Below are positions 39,478 through 48,480 of a stretch of DNA of 51,713 nucleotides, in pieces. This DNA comes from Sphingobacterium sp. (GTDB lineage: Bacteria > Bacteroidota > Bacteroidia > Sphingobacteriales > Sphingobacteriaceae). A model generated the notes under the pieces. The model ran no database searches and had not been told where the DNA came from. It saw only the letters and a program-made list of their open reading frames with translations. Location of the stretch: NCBI GenBank assembly GCA_022712315.1, contig JALAGS010000043.1:1-51713 (forward strand), read 5' to 3'. The position numbers and the translations under genes are program-made. Numbering within the stretch: the first letter of the stretch is position 1; every line of letters begins with the position of its first letter.

Positions 39478-40020
39478 ATGTCAGTATTTAAAGTAGCATC
39501 GAGATATGCTAAGTCATTAATAGACTTGGCAGGCGAGCAAGGCTCACTGGAAACAATCAAGACAGATATGGATTCATTCATCGCTGTTTTAAAATCCAGT
39601 ACAGAATTGCAAGCAGTTTTTGCCAATCCTATTGTTCCTTTGGACAAGAAGAAAAACATATTGGATGCGCTATTTAAAGATAAGATCAATCCAAATATCT
39701 TGGCGTTCTTTAAGATCATGATCAATAAAGGTCGTGGCGAGATTGTATATGCCACTGCTCAAGAATTTATTCGTGAGTATAATGAGGTAAAAGGAATTGT
39801 GAAAGCTACAGTTACATCTGCAGCACCACTTTCTGAAGCTAATTTGGCAGCGATGAAAGATGTACTTGCGAAAGAAACCAACGCTCAAGTGATATTGATC
39901 AATAAAGTTGATCATAGTTTGATCGGTGGATTTGTAGTCAATATTGGTGATCGCCAAATTGATGCAAGTATTGCTGGTAAGTTGAATAAATTGGAAAGAT
40001 ATTTGAATCAGAATAATTAA
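39478..40020 (+). CDS. atpH: F0F1 ATP synthase subunit delta
   Basis: A 180-residue delta subunit that ties the b-stalk to the top of the alpha3beta3 head. The start VASRYAKSLIDLAGEQGSLE and the C-terminal block LIGGFVVNIGDRQIDASIAGKL are the family's conserved ends. Length matches E. coli (177). It lies 54 bases before atpA, in the usual F-H-A-G order. Confidence 0.95.
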   Translation: MSVFKVASRYAKSLIDLAGEQGSLETIKTDMDSFIAVLKSSTELQAVFANPIVPLDKKKNILDALFKDKINPNILAFFKIMINKGRGEIVYATAQEFIREYNEVKGIVKATVTSAAPLSEANLAAMKDVLAKETNAQVILINKVDHSLIGGFVVNIGDRQIDASIAGKLNKLERYLNQNN

Positions 40021-40074
40021 TTTGTTCTGATACTTGAAGTAAAATAAATCAAAAAACCCCTTATAATAATTAAA

Positions 40075-41649
40075 ATGATAGAGGTAAGACCAGATGAAGT
40101 TTCGGCAATTCTAAGAGAACAATTGTCGGGCTTTAAATCAGAAGCCGAACTAGAGGAAGTGGGTACCGTACTTGCTGTAGGTGACGGTATTGCTCGTATT
40201 TACGGCTTAACTAAAGTTCAGTCCGGTGAGTTGGTTGAATTTGATAACGGATTACAAGGTATTGTATTAAACTTAGAAGAAGACAACGTCGGTGTTGTAC
40301 TTTTAGGCCCTTCTGATGAAATCAAAGAAGGAGATACTATTAAACGTACTAACCGTATTGCATCCATCAAAGTTGGTGAAGGCTTGTTGGGACGTGTTGT
40401 AAATACTTTAGGTCAGCCAATTGATGGTAAAGGACCTATTCAAGGTGATTTGTATGAAATGCCTATTGAGCGTAAAGCTCCGGGTGTTATCTATCGTCAG
40501 CCAGTAACTGAACCATTACAAACAGGTATTAAAGCGATTGACGCGATGATTCCAGTTGGTCGTGGTCAACGTGAGTTAGTTATTGGTGACCGTCAAACAG
40601 GTAAAACTGCCGTTTGTATTGATACTATCTTGAACCAGAAAGAATTCTATGATGCGGGACAACCGGTATTCTGTATCTACGTCGCAGTAGGTCAAAAGAA
40701 TTCTACAGTTGCAAATATCGTACGTACATTGGAGGAAAGAGGTGCTATGGCTTATACAGTCGTTGTTGCTGCATCTGCTGCTGATCCTGCTCCACTTCAA
40801 TTCTATGCGCCAATGGCAGGTGCTGCTGTCGGGGAGTTTTTCCGTGATACAGGTCGTCCGGCATTAATCGTTTATGATGATTTGTCTAAGCAAGCTGTAG
40901 CTTACCGTGAAGTTTCTTTGTTATTGCGTCGTCCACCGGGCCGCGAAGCATACCCAGGTGACGTATTCTATCTACACAGCCGTTTATTAGAGCGTGCAGC
41001 GAAAATCAACTCTTCAGATGATATCGCGCGCAACATGAATGATTTACCTGAGTCAATCAAACATTTGGTAAAAGGTGGTGGTTCATTGACTGCTCTTCCG
41101 ATCATCGAAACGCAAGCTGGTGACGTTTCTGCTTATATCCCTACAAACGTAATTTCAATTACAGATGGTCAGATCTTCTTGGAGTCTAACTTGTTCAACG
41201 CAGGTATCCGTCCAGCGATCAACGTAGGTATCTCAGTATCTCGTGTAGGTGGTAACGCACAGATCAAACCGATGAAGAAAGTATCTGGTACATTAAAGTT
41301 AGATCAAGCTCAGTACCGCGAATTGGAAGCTTTTGCGAAATTTGGTTCTGATCTAGATGCTGCTACAAAAGCTGTGTTGGATAAAGGTGTTCGTAACGTT
41401 GAGATCTTGAAACAAGGTCAGTACTCTCCAGTTTCTGTAGAGAAACAAGTTGCGATCATTTATATCGGAACAAAAGGTTTATTGCGTAATGTTCCTGTTA
41501 ATAAAGTGAGAGAATTTGAAGAAGAATTCTTGACTCAATTGGAACAACGTCATCCAGAAGTATTATCGGCTTTCAAAGCAGGTAAGTTCTCTGATGAGTT
41601 GACTGCAGTATTAGAAACAGTAGCTAAGGATTTAGCATCAAAATATTAA
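40075..41649 (+). CDS. atpA: F0F1 ATP synthase subunit alpha
   Basis: A 524-residue non-catalytic nucleotide-binding subunit. The N-terminal crown (about 28-95) is followed by Walker [11 protein letters not shown] (about 171-180) and the [17 protein letters not shown] strand (Walker B). The adenine-binding and DELSEED-equivalent regions follow. The arginine finger lies in the [12 protein letters not shown] block (about 382-393). Codon use is clearly of the highly expressed type. Length matches E. coli (513). The beta subunit gene does not follow, as explained under atpG. Confidence 0.98.
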   Translation: MIEVRPDEVSAILREQLSGFKSEAELEEVGTVLAVGDGIARIYGLTKVQSGELVEFDNGLQGIVLNLEEDNVGVVLLGPSDEIKEGDTIKRTNRIASIKVGEGLLGRVVNTLGQPIDGKGPIQGDLYEMPIERKAPGVIYRQPVTEPLQTGIKAIDAMIPVGRGQRELVIGDRQTGKTAVCIDTILNQKEFYDAGQPVFCIYVAVGQKNSTVANIVRTLEERGAMAYTVVVAASAADPAPLQFYAPMAGAAVGEFFRDTGRPALIVYDDLSKQAVAYREVSLLLRRPPGREAYPGDVFYLHSRLLERAAKINSSDDIARNMNDLPESIKHLVKGGGSLTALPIIETQAGDVSAYIPTNVISITDGQIFLESNLFNAGIRPAINVGISVSRVGGNAQIKPMKKVSGTLKLDQAQYRELEAFAKFGSDLDAATKAVLDKGVRNVEILKQGQYSPVSVEKQVAIIYIGTKGLLRNVPVNKVREFEEEFLTQLEQRHPEVLSAFKAGKFSDELTAVLETVAKDLASKY

Positions 41650-41657
41650 TAGTAATG

Positions 41658-41703
41658 AGTATTTGGTATTGAGTTCTATTGACAAGGCTCAATACTCAAT
41701 ACT
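41658..41703. repeat. Imperfect inverted repeat between atpA and atpG
   Basis: AGTATTTGGTATTGAG (41658-41673) matches the complement of CTCAATACTCAATACT (41688-41703) at 14 of 16 positions, with a 14-nt loop. The right arm is itself two copies of a CTCAATA(C/T)-type unit, and a further ACTTAATACTT lies just beyond. It resembles the small AT-rich palindromic repeats scattered in some Bacteroidota genomes, but its copy number elsewhere is unknown. Confidence 0.55.
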
Positions 41704-41727
41704 AGGTACTTAATACTTAAAACAAAT

Positions 41728-42627
41728 ATGGCAAATTTAAAAGAAGTAAGAAACCGGATTACCTCGGTATCATCAACACAGCAGATTACGAAAGCTATGA
41801 AAATGGTTTCGGCTGCTAAATTGAAGCGCGCTACCAACGCTATCTTACAATTGCGCCCATATGCGAATAAACTAAGAGATATTTTGGCGGATGTTTCTGC
41901 TAGTGTGGAGGGAAGTAATTCTCCTTTTACAGTAGACCGCGAGCCAAATAAGGTGTTGATTGTTGTCGTTTCTTCTAACAGAGGTTTGGCAGGAGCATTC
42001 AACGCAAATGTTATCAAAGCGACCAATAACTTGATCTTCAACAAATATGCCGAGCAACATGCAAAAGGTAATTTGAGTATCATTGGTATTGGTAAAAAGG
42101 GTTACGACTTCTATTCGAAACGTAACTTCAATGTGGTAGCTAATCACTCTGATTTGTTTTCGGATTTAAATTTTGGTTCTGTATCTGTGGTGACTGAATT
42201 TATCATGGAACAATTCAAAGAAGGTAATTTTGATCGTGTTGAAGTGGTCTATAACCAGTTCAAAAATGCAGCAGTTCAAGAGTTGACTGCAGAGCAGATT
42301 TTACCATTATTACCTGCTGAGGAAAACAAACAACATACGCATAAGGCAAAAATAGAAGCTGAGGTGGATTATATCATCGAGCCTTCCAAAGAGAAGATTA
42401 TCGAGGAGTTGATTCCTAAAGCAATCAAGATTCAATTATACAAAGCTGTTTTAGACTCGAATGCTTCTGAGCATGGAGCTCGTATGACAGCGATGGATAA
42501 AGCAACAGAGAACGCTGGTGATTTATTGAAATCACTAAAGCTATCCTACAACCAGGCACGTCAGGCTGCAATTACAACAGAATTGACAGAGATCGTATCC
42601 GGTGCGGCTGCTTTGTCAAACGGATAA
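41728..42627 (+). CDS. atpG: F0F1 ATP synthase subunit gamma
   Basis: A 299-residue rotor shaft. The N-terminal helix NRITSVSSTQQITKAMKMVS and the C-terminal helix ASEHGARMTAMDKATENAGD form the coiled coil that turns inside the head. The middle has the usual Rossmann-like part (VLIVVVSSNRGLAGAFN). Slightly longer than E. coli (287). It is the last gene of this operon: a GNRA-loop terminator follows, and no atpD or atpC is present. In Bacteroidota those two are typically encoded at a separate locus. Confidence 0.97.
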   Translation: MANLKEVRNRITSVSSTQQITKAMKMVSAAKLKRATNAILQLRPYANKLRDILADVSASVEGSNSPFTVDREPNKVLIVVVSSNRGLAGAFNANVIKATNNLIFNKYAEQHAKGNLSIIGIGKKGYDFYSKRNFNVVANHSDLFSDLNFGSVSVVTEFIMEQFKEGNFDRVEVVYNQFKNAAVQELTAEQILPLLPAEENKQHTHKAKIEAEVDYIIEPSKEKIIEELIPKAIKIQLYKAVLDSNASEHGARMTAMDKATENAGDLLKSLKLSYNQARQAAITTELTEIVSGAAALSNG

Positions 42628-42649
42628 TTTTTGATTCGGAAATACATGG

Positions 42650-42683
42650 AAAAGGTGATAATCGAAAGATTATCACCTTTTTT
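42650..42683 (+). terminator. Terminator of the ATP synthase operon
   Basis: AAAAGGTGATAATC (42650-42663) and GATTATCACCTTTT (42668-42681) form a perfect 14-bp stem closed by a stable GAAA tetraloop, then more T. It also faces the converging fabH (stop at 42698). Confidence 0.92.
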
Positions 42684-42697
42684 ATTTGGGGCATGTT

Positions 42698-43744
42698 CTA
42701 CCATCGAATCAAGGCTGATCCCCAGGTAAACCCAGCACCGAAAGCCGCTAAGCAAACCAGGTCTCCTTCTTTAATCTTTCCTTCTTCCCAAGCTTCACAT
42801 AAGGCGATAGGAATAGAGGCTGCAGTTGTGTTTCCATATTTTTGGATATTGTTGAAGACTTGATCCTCTCTTAATCCAAGTGTTTTCTGTATAAATTGTG
42901 AGATACGAAGATTGGCTTGATGTGGAATCAATAAACTGATATCACTGGTCTTTAAATTATTTTTCGCCAAGGCTTCATGGATGACCTCAGGGAATTTGAC
43001 AACAGCTTTTTTGAAGACCGCCTGTCCATCCATATTTGGAAATGCAGTTCCGTCTTCGAGCATCTCTTTAGTCATCAATAATCCTCCCAATTCCTGATCT
43101 GGCCAATCTGGTATTTTATCCAACCAAATTCCACTGGATGCTCCAGGGTAATACATGGCCAACTTTTCGGCGTCGGCTCCATCTGAATGTAAATGGGTGC
43201 TCAGAATCCCTTTGCCATCTTCCGCTGTCGGCTGCACAACTACGGCTCCTGCTCCATCACCAAAAATAACGGAGACGGCACGGCCCCTGGTGGAAAAATC
43301 GAGTGCAAAGGAGTGTTTTTCGGATCCTACAACAAGCACATTTTTATACATGCCCGTTTTGACAAATTGATCTGCGATGGACAAGGCATATATGAAGCCT
43401 GAACATTGGTTTCTAATATCCAGCGCTCCCACCTCTTTCATTCCCATTTCTCGTTGGAGCAAGACCGCGCAGCCCGGGAAGTAATAATCCGGCGATAAGG
43501 TTGCAAAGATGATAAAATCTACCTCTTCATTTGTAATATGCGCGCGCTCGATAGCAATTTTAGCAGCTTCGACTCCCATCGTCGTGGTGGTTTCGCCAAT
43601 TCGGTCTGCATATCTACGTTCCTTAATACCTGTCCGTTCCTGAATCCATTCGTCACTGGTATCCATAAAGCGTGTGAGATCGTTATTGGTATATACGTTT
43701 TTTGGAACATAATAGCCAATTCCAGCAATTTTTGACTGTAACAT
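42698..43744 (-). CDS. fabH: Beta-ketoacyl-ACP synthase III
   Basis: A 348-residue KAS III, which starts fatty-acid synthesis by condensing acyl-CoA with malonyl-ACP. The catalytic triad is complete: C114 in DIRNQCSGFIYAL, H275 in LIPHQANLRI and N305 in KYGNTTAASIP. The C-terminal GDLVCLAAFGAGFTWGSAL is typical. It is a bit longer than E. coli FabH (317), with an insert around 185-235 (DAEKLAMYYPGASSG). This insert and an isolated position are seen in Bacteroidota paralogues, and a second fabH beside plsX is likely elsewhere, so this one may have a narrower role. It converges with atpG. Confidence 0.93.
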   Translation of the reverse strand: MLQSKIAGIGYYVPKNVYTNNDLTRFMDTSDEWIQERTGIKERRYADRIGETTTTMGVEAAKIAIERAHITNEEVDFIIFATLSPDYYFPGCAVLLQREMGMKEVGALDIRNQCSGFIYALSIADQFVKTGMYKNVLVVGSEKHSFALDFSTRGRAVSVIFGDGAGAVVVQPTAEDGKGILSTHLHSDGADAEKLAMYYPGASSGIWLDKIPDWPDQELGGLLMTKEMLEDGTAFPNMDGQAVFKKAVVKFPEVIHEALAKNNLKTSDISLLIPHQANLRISQFIQKTLGLREDQVFNNIQKYGNTTAASIPIALCEAWEEGKIKEGDLVCLAAFGAGFTWGSALIRW

Positions 43745-43810
43745 AATAAATTCCGCTAATTGATTGTATTCTTCCCTTTTATATTATCGTTAATTTAGAA
43801 AAAAATATTC

Positions 43811-43818
43811 TATTTTTG
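43811..43818 (+). promoter_or_regulatory. -7 promoter box directly before clpS
   Basis: TATTTTTG (perfect TAnnTTTG) ends 4 nt before the ATG at 43823. With the -7 box at its normal place the transcript would begin at or next to the A of the ATG, so the mRNA is predicted to be leaderless. A consensus -33 is not seen. Confidence 0.55.
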
Positions 43819-43822
43819 CAGC

Positions 43823-44104
43823 ATGGGTACCCAAACTGCTGAAGAAACCTTTACGTTAGAAGAGATATTAGCCTCTGTGAAAGAGTCTAATCGACTTATT
43901 TTGTGGAATGATGAAACCAATACATTTGAGCATGTGATTCATTGTCTCATCTACCATTTGCAATATACCGAGAAGCAAGCCGAAAAGATTGCCTGGAAGG
44001 TTCATACCGAAGGTAAATGTGCTGTATTGGAAGGGACCTATACAGAAATGGAAATCTATCGTAAGATCCTGAAAGCGGAAGGATTAACAGTCTCTGTGGA
44101 GTAA
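43823..44104 (+). CDS. clpS: ATP-dependent Clp protease adaptor ClpS
   Basis: A 93-residue ClpS, the adaptor that hands N-degron substrates to ClpA/ClpC-ClpP. The N-degron pocket is visible as LILWNDETNTFEHVIHCLI (about 25-43). The HTEGKCAVLEG block (about 71-81) contacts the Clp N-domain. A flexible, acidic N-terminal tail of about 20 residues precedes the fold, as it does in other ClpS proteins that use the tail to engage the unfoldase. Length is normal. It is transcribed alone with a predicted leaderless mRNA; no clpA lies nearby. Confidence 0.94.
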   Translation: MGTQTAEETFTLEEILASVKESNRLILWNDETNTFEHVIHCLIYHLQYTEKQAEKIAWKVHTEGKCAVLEGTYTEMEIYRKILKAEGLTVSVE

Positions 44105-44202
44105 TTTGCCATTCTTTTGTTACCGTAATAATATGGTTACGCTTCAATTTTGTCTATAAGTTTTAGTTTTCTTTGCACTATAACTATAAACTAAGCTGAA
44201 GC

Positions 44203-46653
44203 ATGTTTTTTAACGCTAAATCGTTTAAATCTTTCTTATTTTTATTCTTTTTGCCTTTTGTTCTTTTTGCTCAAACAGGCCAGATCAAAGCTATTATAGT
44301 CGATAGCGAAACTTCTAAACCTATTTCATCGGCTAGTGCCGCACTTCTGGACGCCAGCAATAGTTCCTTTGTTAAAGGTGCTCAGTCCGTTGATCAAGGA
44401 TTTCTTTTGTTAGCTGATATAAAACCTGGTAAATATAATCTTCGTATCACTTATATCGGCTACGAAACACAAACTATTGAAGGTGTGGAGGTTGTCGGTA
44501 CTAAAAGCAAAGATCTGGGTCGAATTGCTTTGAAATCTACGGGTAATCTACTGAATGAAGTGGTTATCGAGGCGAGAGCTCCGGCAATGCAAATCGGTAT
44601 AGACCGTAAAACCTTCAATGTAGGGGAGAGCCTGGTCAGTGCGGGCGGGACGGCAACCGATGTGTTAGCGAATGTGCCCACTTTGCAAGTTGATCAGGAC
44701 GGATCTGTCAGTTTGCGTGGATCAAGTAGTGTGAAGATCCTAATAGATGGGCGGGAATCAGCCCTTGCGGGGAGTGATGTTACTTCTTTGCTACAAAGTC
44801 TACCAGCCAATTCAATTGATAAAGTTGAGGTTATTACCAACCCTTCCTCTAAATATGACGCGGAAGGTCAGACAGGGATAATCAATATTGTTCTTAAGAA
44901 AAATGTAAGGACGGGATTAAATGGATCTGTAAATACTTCCGCTGGGTCATATGATAATTATATGGCTGGATTGACTTTGAATTATCGGGACAGGAAGTTT
45001 AATTATTTTGGATCTTATAATTTCAACAAGCGCCATATGGTTGGAAGCGGGGCTGTGGATAATATATTTAAAAACAACAATAGCGAGATATCAAATAATT
45101 CAGAATCATCAAGAAAAGGTAATAGCCATACGATAAAAGCAGGAGTGGATTATAATCTTTCCGATAAGACTTCATTGAGTCTTTCTGGTAATGTTAGCGT
45201 AAGGGATAATAATCGTGGAGAGGACTTGTGGTATCGTTATATTAATCACCCAACCTTATCTGGTACGAGTACAAGAACCTCTAGACAGCTCGAAGATGAT
45301 TTGGGCTACGAGTTTACGATGGACTTTAGACATCAATTTAAAAGGTCTGGAGAGGAGCTTACGGCAAATGCGAGTTATGGAAGGGATAAAGAAGATGGTA
45401 CGAATGTTTTTTTACAGCAATTTGATTCTGGAACTCCTAGTACGGGCCGGAATAATGTGAGCTCAGAAGATGGAAAAAATATAAATATACAGGCAGACTA
45501 TGTTTTACCTTTCTCGGAAGATAGTAAGTTTGAGGCCGGCTATCGCTCTCAGATCAGGAAATCATTCGACACCCAGCTGTCAGATACTTTGGCTGTTGCC
45601 AGTGGGAAATATTTAACCGACTACGGGATCAGCAATGACTTTGATTTTACTTCTACTGTTCATGCCTTATATGCAAATTATCAGGGCAAACTGTCGGATA
45701 AGATCGGTTATCAAGTCGGTCTGCGTGCAGAGCAGTTTAACCTGAGTTCTACCTATTTTTCAAAAGATCCGGATGTGGTCGATAAGGAGACGAAAGCAAA
45801 ACAAGATTTCTTTAGGTTATATCCTACCGTATTTTTGACTTATAATGTAGGTGAAGATGGGGATAAGATTCAATTGAGTTATTCCAGAAGGGTGCAACGT
45901 GCGAGAGGATGGCAAGTCAACCCATTTTTGAATGTGTCGGATGATATGAACAGACGGCAGGGAAATCCAAATCTAAAACCCGAGGACGTGCACGGATTTG
46001 AACTCAGTTTTGCCAAAACCTTTGGGAAGGTGAATTTGATTTCCTCCGCATATTTTAATCATACAAGTGAGGTGATGCAGCCTTATGTTTATTTTGTTGA
46101 CACATTGAGTAGCGTAACCTATAGTCGATGGGAAAACCTGACAAGCAGAAATCTCTCCGGATTTGAATTTATTTCTAAAGTCAATGCGACAAAGGACTTT
46201 GATTTTACATTCAATCTGAATCTGATCAATATTAATTATAAGGCCAATGAGGCCTATAACGTTAAAGCATCCAATGGATTTGCGTACAATACCAATTTAA
46301 CTGCTAATTATCGTTTCACGCCAACGTTCTCCGCTCAGGTTCGTGGCGAATATAATTCCTCACGGGTGATGGCACAAGGAAAGATGAATGCAATGAAAGG
46401 TGTTGATATAGCTTTGAAAAAAGATGTGCTAAATAAGAAAGCGTCCATCATGTTTAATGTCAGGGATGTATTTAACACACGAAAAATGCAAGGCTCTACT
46501 GAAACACCGCAATTAAGTTCTAATTTTGAGCATCGTTGGATGAAGAGAATGTTCACACTATCACTTTCTTACAGATTCGGTAGTCAAGATTTAAACAAAT
46601 CAAAAAAGAAAGTGTCAAATACAAATGAAATGGGTGGAGGAGAGGAATATTAA
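44203..46653 (+). CDS. TonB-dependent receptor-like outer-membrane beta-barrel protein
   Basis: An 816-residue outer-membrane protein. A signal peptide covers 1-24 (FLFLFFLPFVLFAQ). A CarboxypepD_reg-like domain (about 26-100, IKPGKYNLRITYIGYET) is followed by a plug domain (about 115-225) with VDQDGSVSLRGSSSVKILID and the IDKVEVITNPSSKYDAEG block. The remainder is a many-stranded barrel of the OMP_b-brl_3 type (PF14905), with frequent aromatic strand ends and RQGNPNLKPEDVHGFELSF near 590. The family probably imports ligands or builds envelope complexes; no SusD partner is adjacent, so a glycan role is not implied. The C-terminus has a polar tail (GGGEEY) after the last strand, which is unusual for barrels that end on an aromatic. 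Confidence 0.88.
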   Translation: MFFNAKSFKSFLFLFFLPFVLFAQTGQIKAIIVDSETSKPISSASAALLDASNSSFVKGAQSVDQGFLLLADIKPGKYNLRITYIGYETQTIEGVEVVGTKSKDLGRIALKSTGNLLNEVVIEARAPAMQIGIDRKTFNVGESLVSAGGTATDVLANVPTLQVDQDGSVSLRGSSSVKILIDGRESALAGSDVTSLLQSLPANSIDKVEVITNPSSKYDAEGQTGIINIVLKKNVRTGLNGSVNTSAGSYDNYMAGLTLNYRDRKFNYFGSYNFNKRHMVGSGAVDNIFKNNNSEISNNSESSRKGNSHTIKAGVDYNLSDKTSLSLSGNVSVRDNNRGEDLWYRYINHPTLSGTSTRTSRQLEDDLGYEFTMDFRHQFKRSGEELTANASYGRDKEDGTNVFLQQFDSGTPSTGRNNVSSEDGKNINIQADYVLPFSEDSKFEAGYRSQIRKSFDTQLSDTLAVASGKYLTDYGISNDFDFTSTVHALYANYQGKLSDKIGYQVGLRAEQFNLSSTYFSKDPDVVDKETKAKQDFFRLYPTVFLTYNVGEDGDKIQLSYSRRVQRARGWQVNPFLNVSDDMNRRQGNPNLKPEDVHGFELSFAKTFGKVNLISSAYFNHTSEVMQPYVYFVDTLSSVTYSRWENLTSRNLSGFEFISKVNATKDFDFTFNLNLININYKANEAYNVKASNGFAYNTNLTANYRFTPTFSAQVRGEYNSSRVMAQGKMNAMKGVDIALKKDVLNKKASIMFNVRDVFNTRKMQGSTETPQLSSNFEHRWMKRMFTLSLSYRFGSQDLNKSKKKVSNTNEMGGGEEY

Positions 46654-46720
46654 AAAATATTCCTCTTTATAAGCCCAAATGCTTAAATTTAATTTTAAAA
46701 CAAACCTAAAACTAAAAAGA

Positions 46721-47530
46721 ATGAAGTTATTAAAAACAGTTCTTGCGGTATCGGTGATTGCTTTTTCAGCACATCTTAATACTGCCGTAGCGCAAGCGAA
46801 AAAGGAGGTTCCTGCTTACAAAATCTTAGATTTACCACGTGTAGATATCAAGAAATTTAAAAAGAACAAAGCCGGTGCTTATGTTATTTTTGATGGTACT
46901 TCTATGGAAGGATGGAGAGGCTACGATAAGACTGTAGTTCCAAAAAGGTGGGTGATTAACGAAGGAGCGATCAAATTTGACAGCCAAGCCAATGTTGGTA
47001 AAGAAGAAGGTGGAGATTTGGTCTTTGCACATGATTTCAAGAATTTCGAATTGGAATTGGAGTGGAAAGTTGCTAAAGGAGCAAACTCAGGTATTTTCTT
47101 TTTAGCGAAAGAAGTTGAAGGACAACCGATTTATATCTCTTCTCCAGAATGTCAGGTTTTGGATAATGAAAACCACCCTGATGCTAAAATGGGGGTTGAC
47201 GGAAATCGTAAATCCACTTCATTATACGACATGATACCTGCTAAACCGCAAAACGGCAAGCCTTATGGTGAGTGGAATAAAGTTAAGATCAGAGTAAATA
47301 ACGGAAAGGTTGAGCATTTTCAAAATGGTGTAAAAGTTGTTGAATATACTTTATGGGATAAGTCGTGGATCGATCTATTGCAAAAAAGTAAATTCAGCGA
47401 AGAGAAATGGCCTTTGGCTTTTGAATTGTTGAGTCATGTTGGTGGCGATAGCAAATCAGGACTTATCGGTCTTCAGGATCACGGAAATGATGTCTGGTTT
47501 AAGAATATTACCGTAAAGGTTCTAAAATAG
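46721..47530 (+). CDS. DUF1080 (3-keto-disaccharide hydrolase-type) secreted protein
   Basis: 269 residues from the ATG at 46721 (MKLLKTVLAVSV). The frame is open 14 codons further to 46679, but the extra residues would precede the signal peptide (hydrophobic LLKTVLAVSVIAFSAHL, cut after AVA), so the later ATG is preferred. The mature part is a DUF1080 beta-sandwich (LamG-like): YVIFDGTSMEGWRGYDKT, LVFAHDFKNFELELEWKVAKG, ANSGIFFLAKEV and WNKVKIRVNNGKVEHFQNG. Members include 3-keto-disaccharide hydrolases and other periplasmic glycan enzymes; substrate unknown. It follows the barrel receptor after 67 bases, so functional linkage is possible. It converges with yjjG. Confidence 0.88.
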   Translation: MKLLKTVLAVSVIAFSAHLNTAVAQAKKEVPAYKILDLPRVDIKKFKKNKAGAYVIFDGTSMEGWRGYDKTVVPKRWVINEGAIKFDSQANVGKEEGGDLVFAHDFKNFELELEWKVAKGANSGIFFLAKEVEGQPIYISSPECQVLDNENHPDAKMGVDGNRKSTSLYDMIPAKPQNGKPYGEWNKVKIRVNNGKVEHFQNGVKVVEYTLWDKSWIDLLQKSKFSEEKWPLAFELLSHVGGDSKSGLIGLQDHGNDVWFKNITVKVLK

Positions 47531-47558
47531 AAAAAGCAGCTTTAAGCTGCTTTTTCTA
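47528..47558. terminator. Bidirectional terminator containing the DUF1080 stop codon
   Basis: TAGAAAAAGCAGC (47528-47540) and GCTGCTTTTTCTA (47546-47558) form a perfect 13-bp stem with a TTTAA loop. The TAG stop is the outer end of the left arm. The converging yjjG stop is only five bases further on. Confidence 0.85.
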
Positions 47559-47562
47559 TTTT

Positions 47563-48267
47563 CTATAGTATCGATTGCAGTTCTTTTAAATCGATGATCA
47601 TATGCGATACGTCTGCTGGTTTTTCGATGACATTTGGATTAAAGAAAATGGCATCCATGCCTACATTTACAGCTCCACGGATGTCTGCATCAAGGTTATC
47701 TCCAATCATCAGTGATTGATGCGCCTGCGCTTGAGCAGTCGTCATAGCAAACTCAAATATTCGGGGGTCGGGTTTGTTCACACCGATGACTTCTGAAATA
47801 AAAATATTTTTGAAATATTTACGCAAGTTGCTCTTTTCCAGTTTGGTCTCACAAGCTTCTTTAAAGCCATTTGAAATTAAGTGAAGATTGTATCTGTCAC
47901 CTAAATAAGTAAGCGTTTCATGTGCGTGGGGAAACAGGTTTGTTTTCTGGGGGCAGATAGCGAGATATTCCAGTTCAAATTCCTCAGGAAATAATTCAGG
48001 ATCCACACCGAGTTCGGTAAATGTATTTGCAAACCGTGCTTTCCTTAATTCCGGTTTTGAGATCTTTCCGTGATGATAGAGTCCCCAAAGTCGATGATTA
48101 TTAACCGTATAAGTTTCTATAAAACGAGTGGATGAATCTTGGTTGAACAAGTGATCAAATTTGTATTTAAAATATAGTTCGTGCAGACTTTCTTCGGCAT
48201 TCTTGTCAAAATCCCATATCGTATGATCTAGATCAAAGAAAATGTCTTTTTTTTCGTGATTAAACAT
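47563..48267 (-). CDS. yjjG: YjjG-type noncanonical pyrimidine nucleotidase (HAD superfamily)
   Basis: About 234 residues. HAD-like phosphatase that removes phosphate from nucleoside monophosphates, clearing odd pyrimidines such as 5-halogenated dUMP. Motif I is DIFFDLDHTIWDF with the nucleophile D12 and acid/base D14. Motif II is HLISNGFKE, motif III includes the K of GVNKPDPR, and motif IV is MIGDNLDADIRGA. A helical cap (about 18-95) sits between I and II. An upstream in-frame TTG at 48273 overlaps the -7 box, so the ATG at 48267 is the start. The transcript is predicted to be leaderless. Confidence 0.92.
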   Translation of the reverse strand: MFNHEKKDIFFDLDHTIWDFDKNAEESLHELYFKYKFDHLFNQDSSTRFIETYTVNNHRLWGLYHHGKISKPELRKARFANTFTELGVDPELFPEEFELEYLAICPQKTNLFPHAHETLTYLGDRYNLHLISNGFKEACETKLEKSNLRKYFKNIFISEVIGVNKPDPRIFEFAMTTAQAQAHQSLMIGDNLDADIRGAVNVGMDAIFFNPNVIEKPADVSHMIIDLKELQSIL

Positions 48268-48270
48268 ATA

Positions 48271-48303
48271 CAAAACTAAAATAAATTTGCCTGAAAATGC
48301 AAA
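48271..48303 (-). promoter_or_regulatory. Consensus promoter giving a leaderless yjjG mRNA
   Basis: On the minus strand TTTG (48303-48300), 21 nt spacer, TAGTTTTG (48278-48271): a full match to TTTG-N17-23-TAnnTTTG. Only three bases (TAT) separate the -7 box from the ATG at 48267. Transcription should start at or beside the A of the start codon. Confidence 0.75.
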
Positions 48304-48468
48304 TCTGTCCTGTTAGGTATGGATGAAGTTAAAGATAAATTTTATCGATAAGGGGATTCATTTAGGGCCTGTTTGATTGTTACGCAATTTTAGTCTTATT
48401 GGAAATCGGTTAATTTTCTTCTTTGTGTCATAATCCTTCGGATATTTCCGAATACATGGGTGAATACC

Positions 48469-48476
48469 TATTTTTG
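48469..48476 (+). promoter_or_regulatory. -7 promoter box directly before the histidine kinase gene
   Basis: TATTTTTG (perfect TAnnTTTG) ends four bases (TCAC) before the ATG at 48481. A weak -33 (TTTC, 48444-48447) lies about 21 nt upstream. This predicts a leaderless mRNA and rules out the in-frame ATG at 48460, which is upstream of the box. Confidence 0.55.
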
Positions 48477-48480
48477 TCAC

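Noticed and set aside
48460..48480. Upstream ATG for the histidine kinase (adds MNTYFCH)
   Set aside because: The TATTTTTG promoter box lies within those codons, so the transcript probably starts after them.
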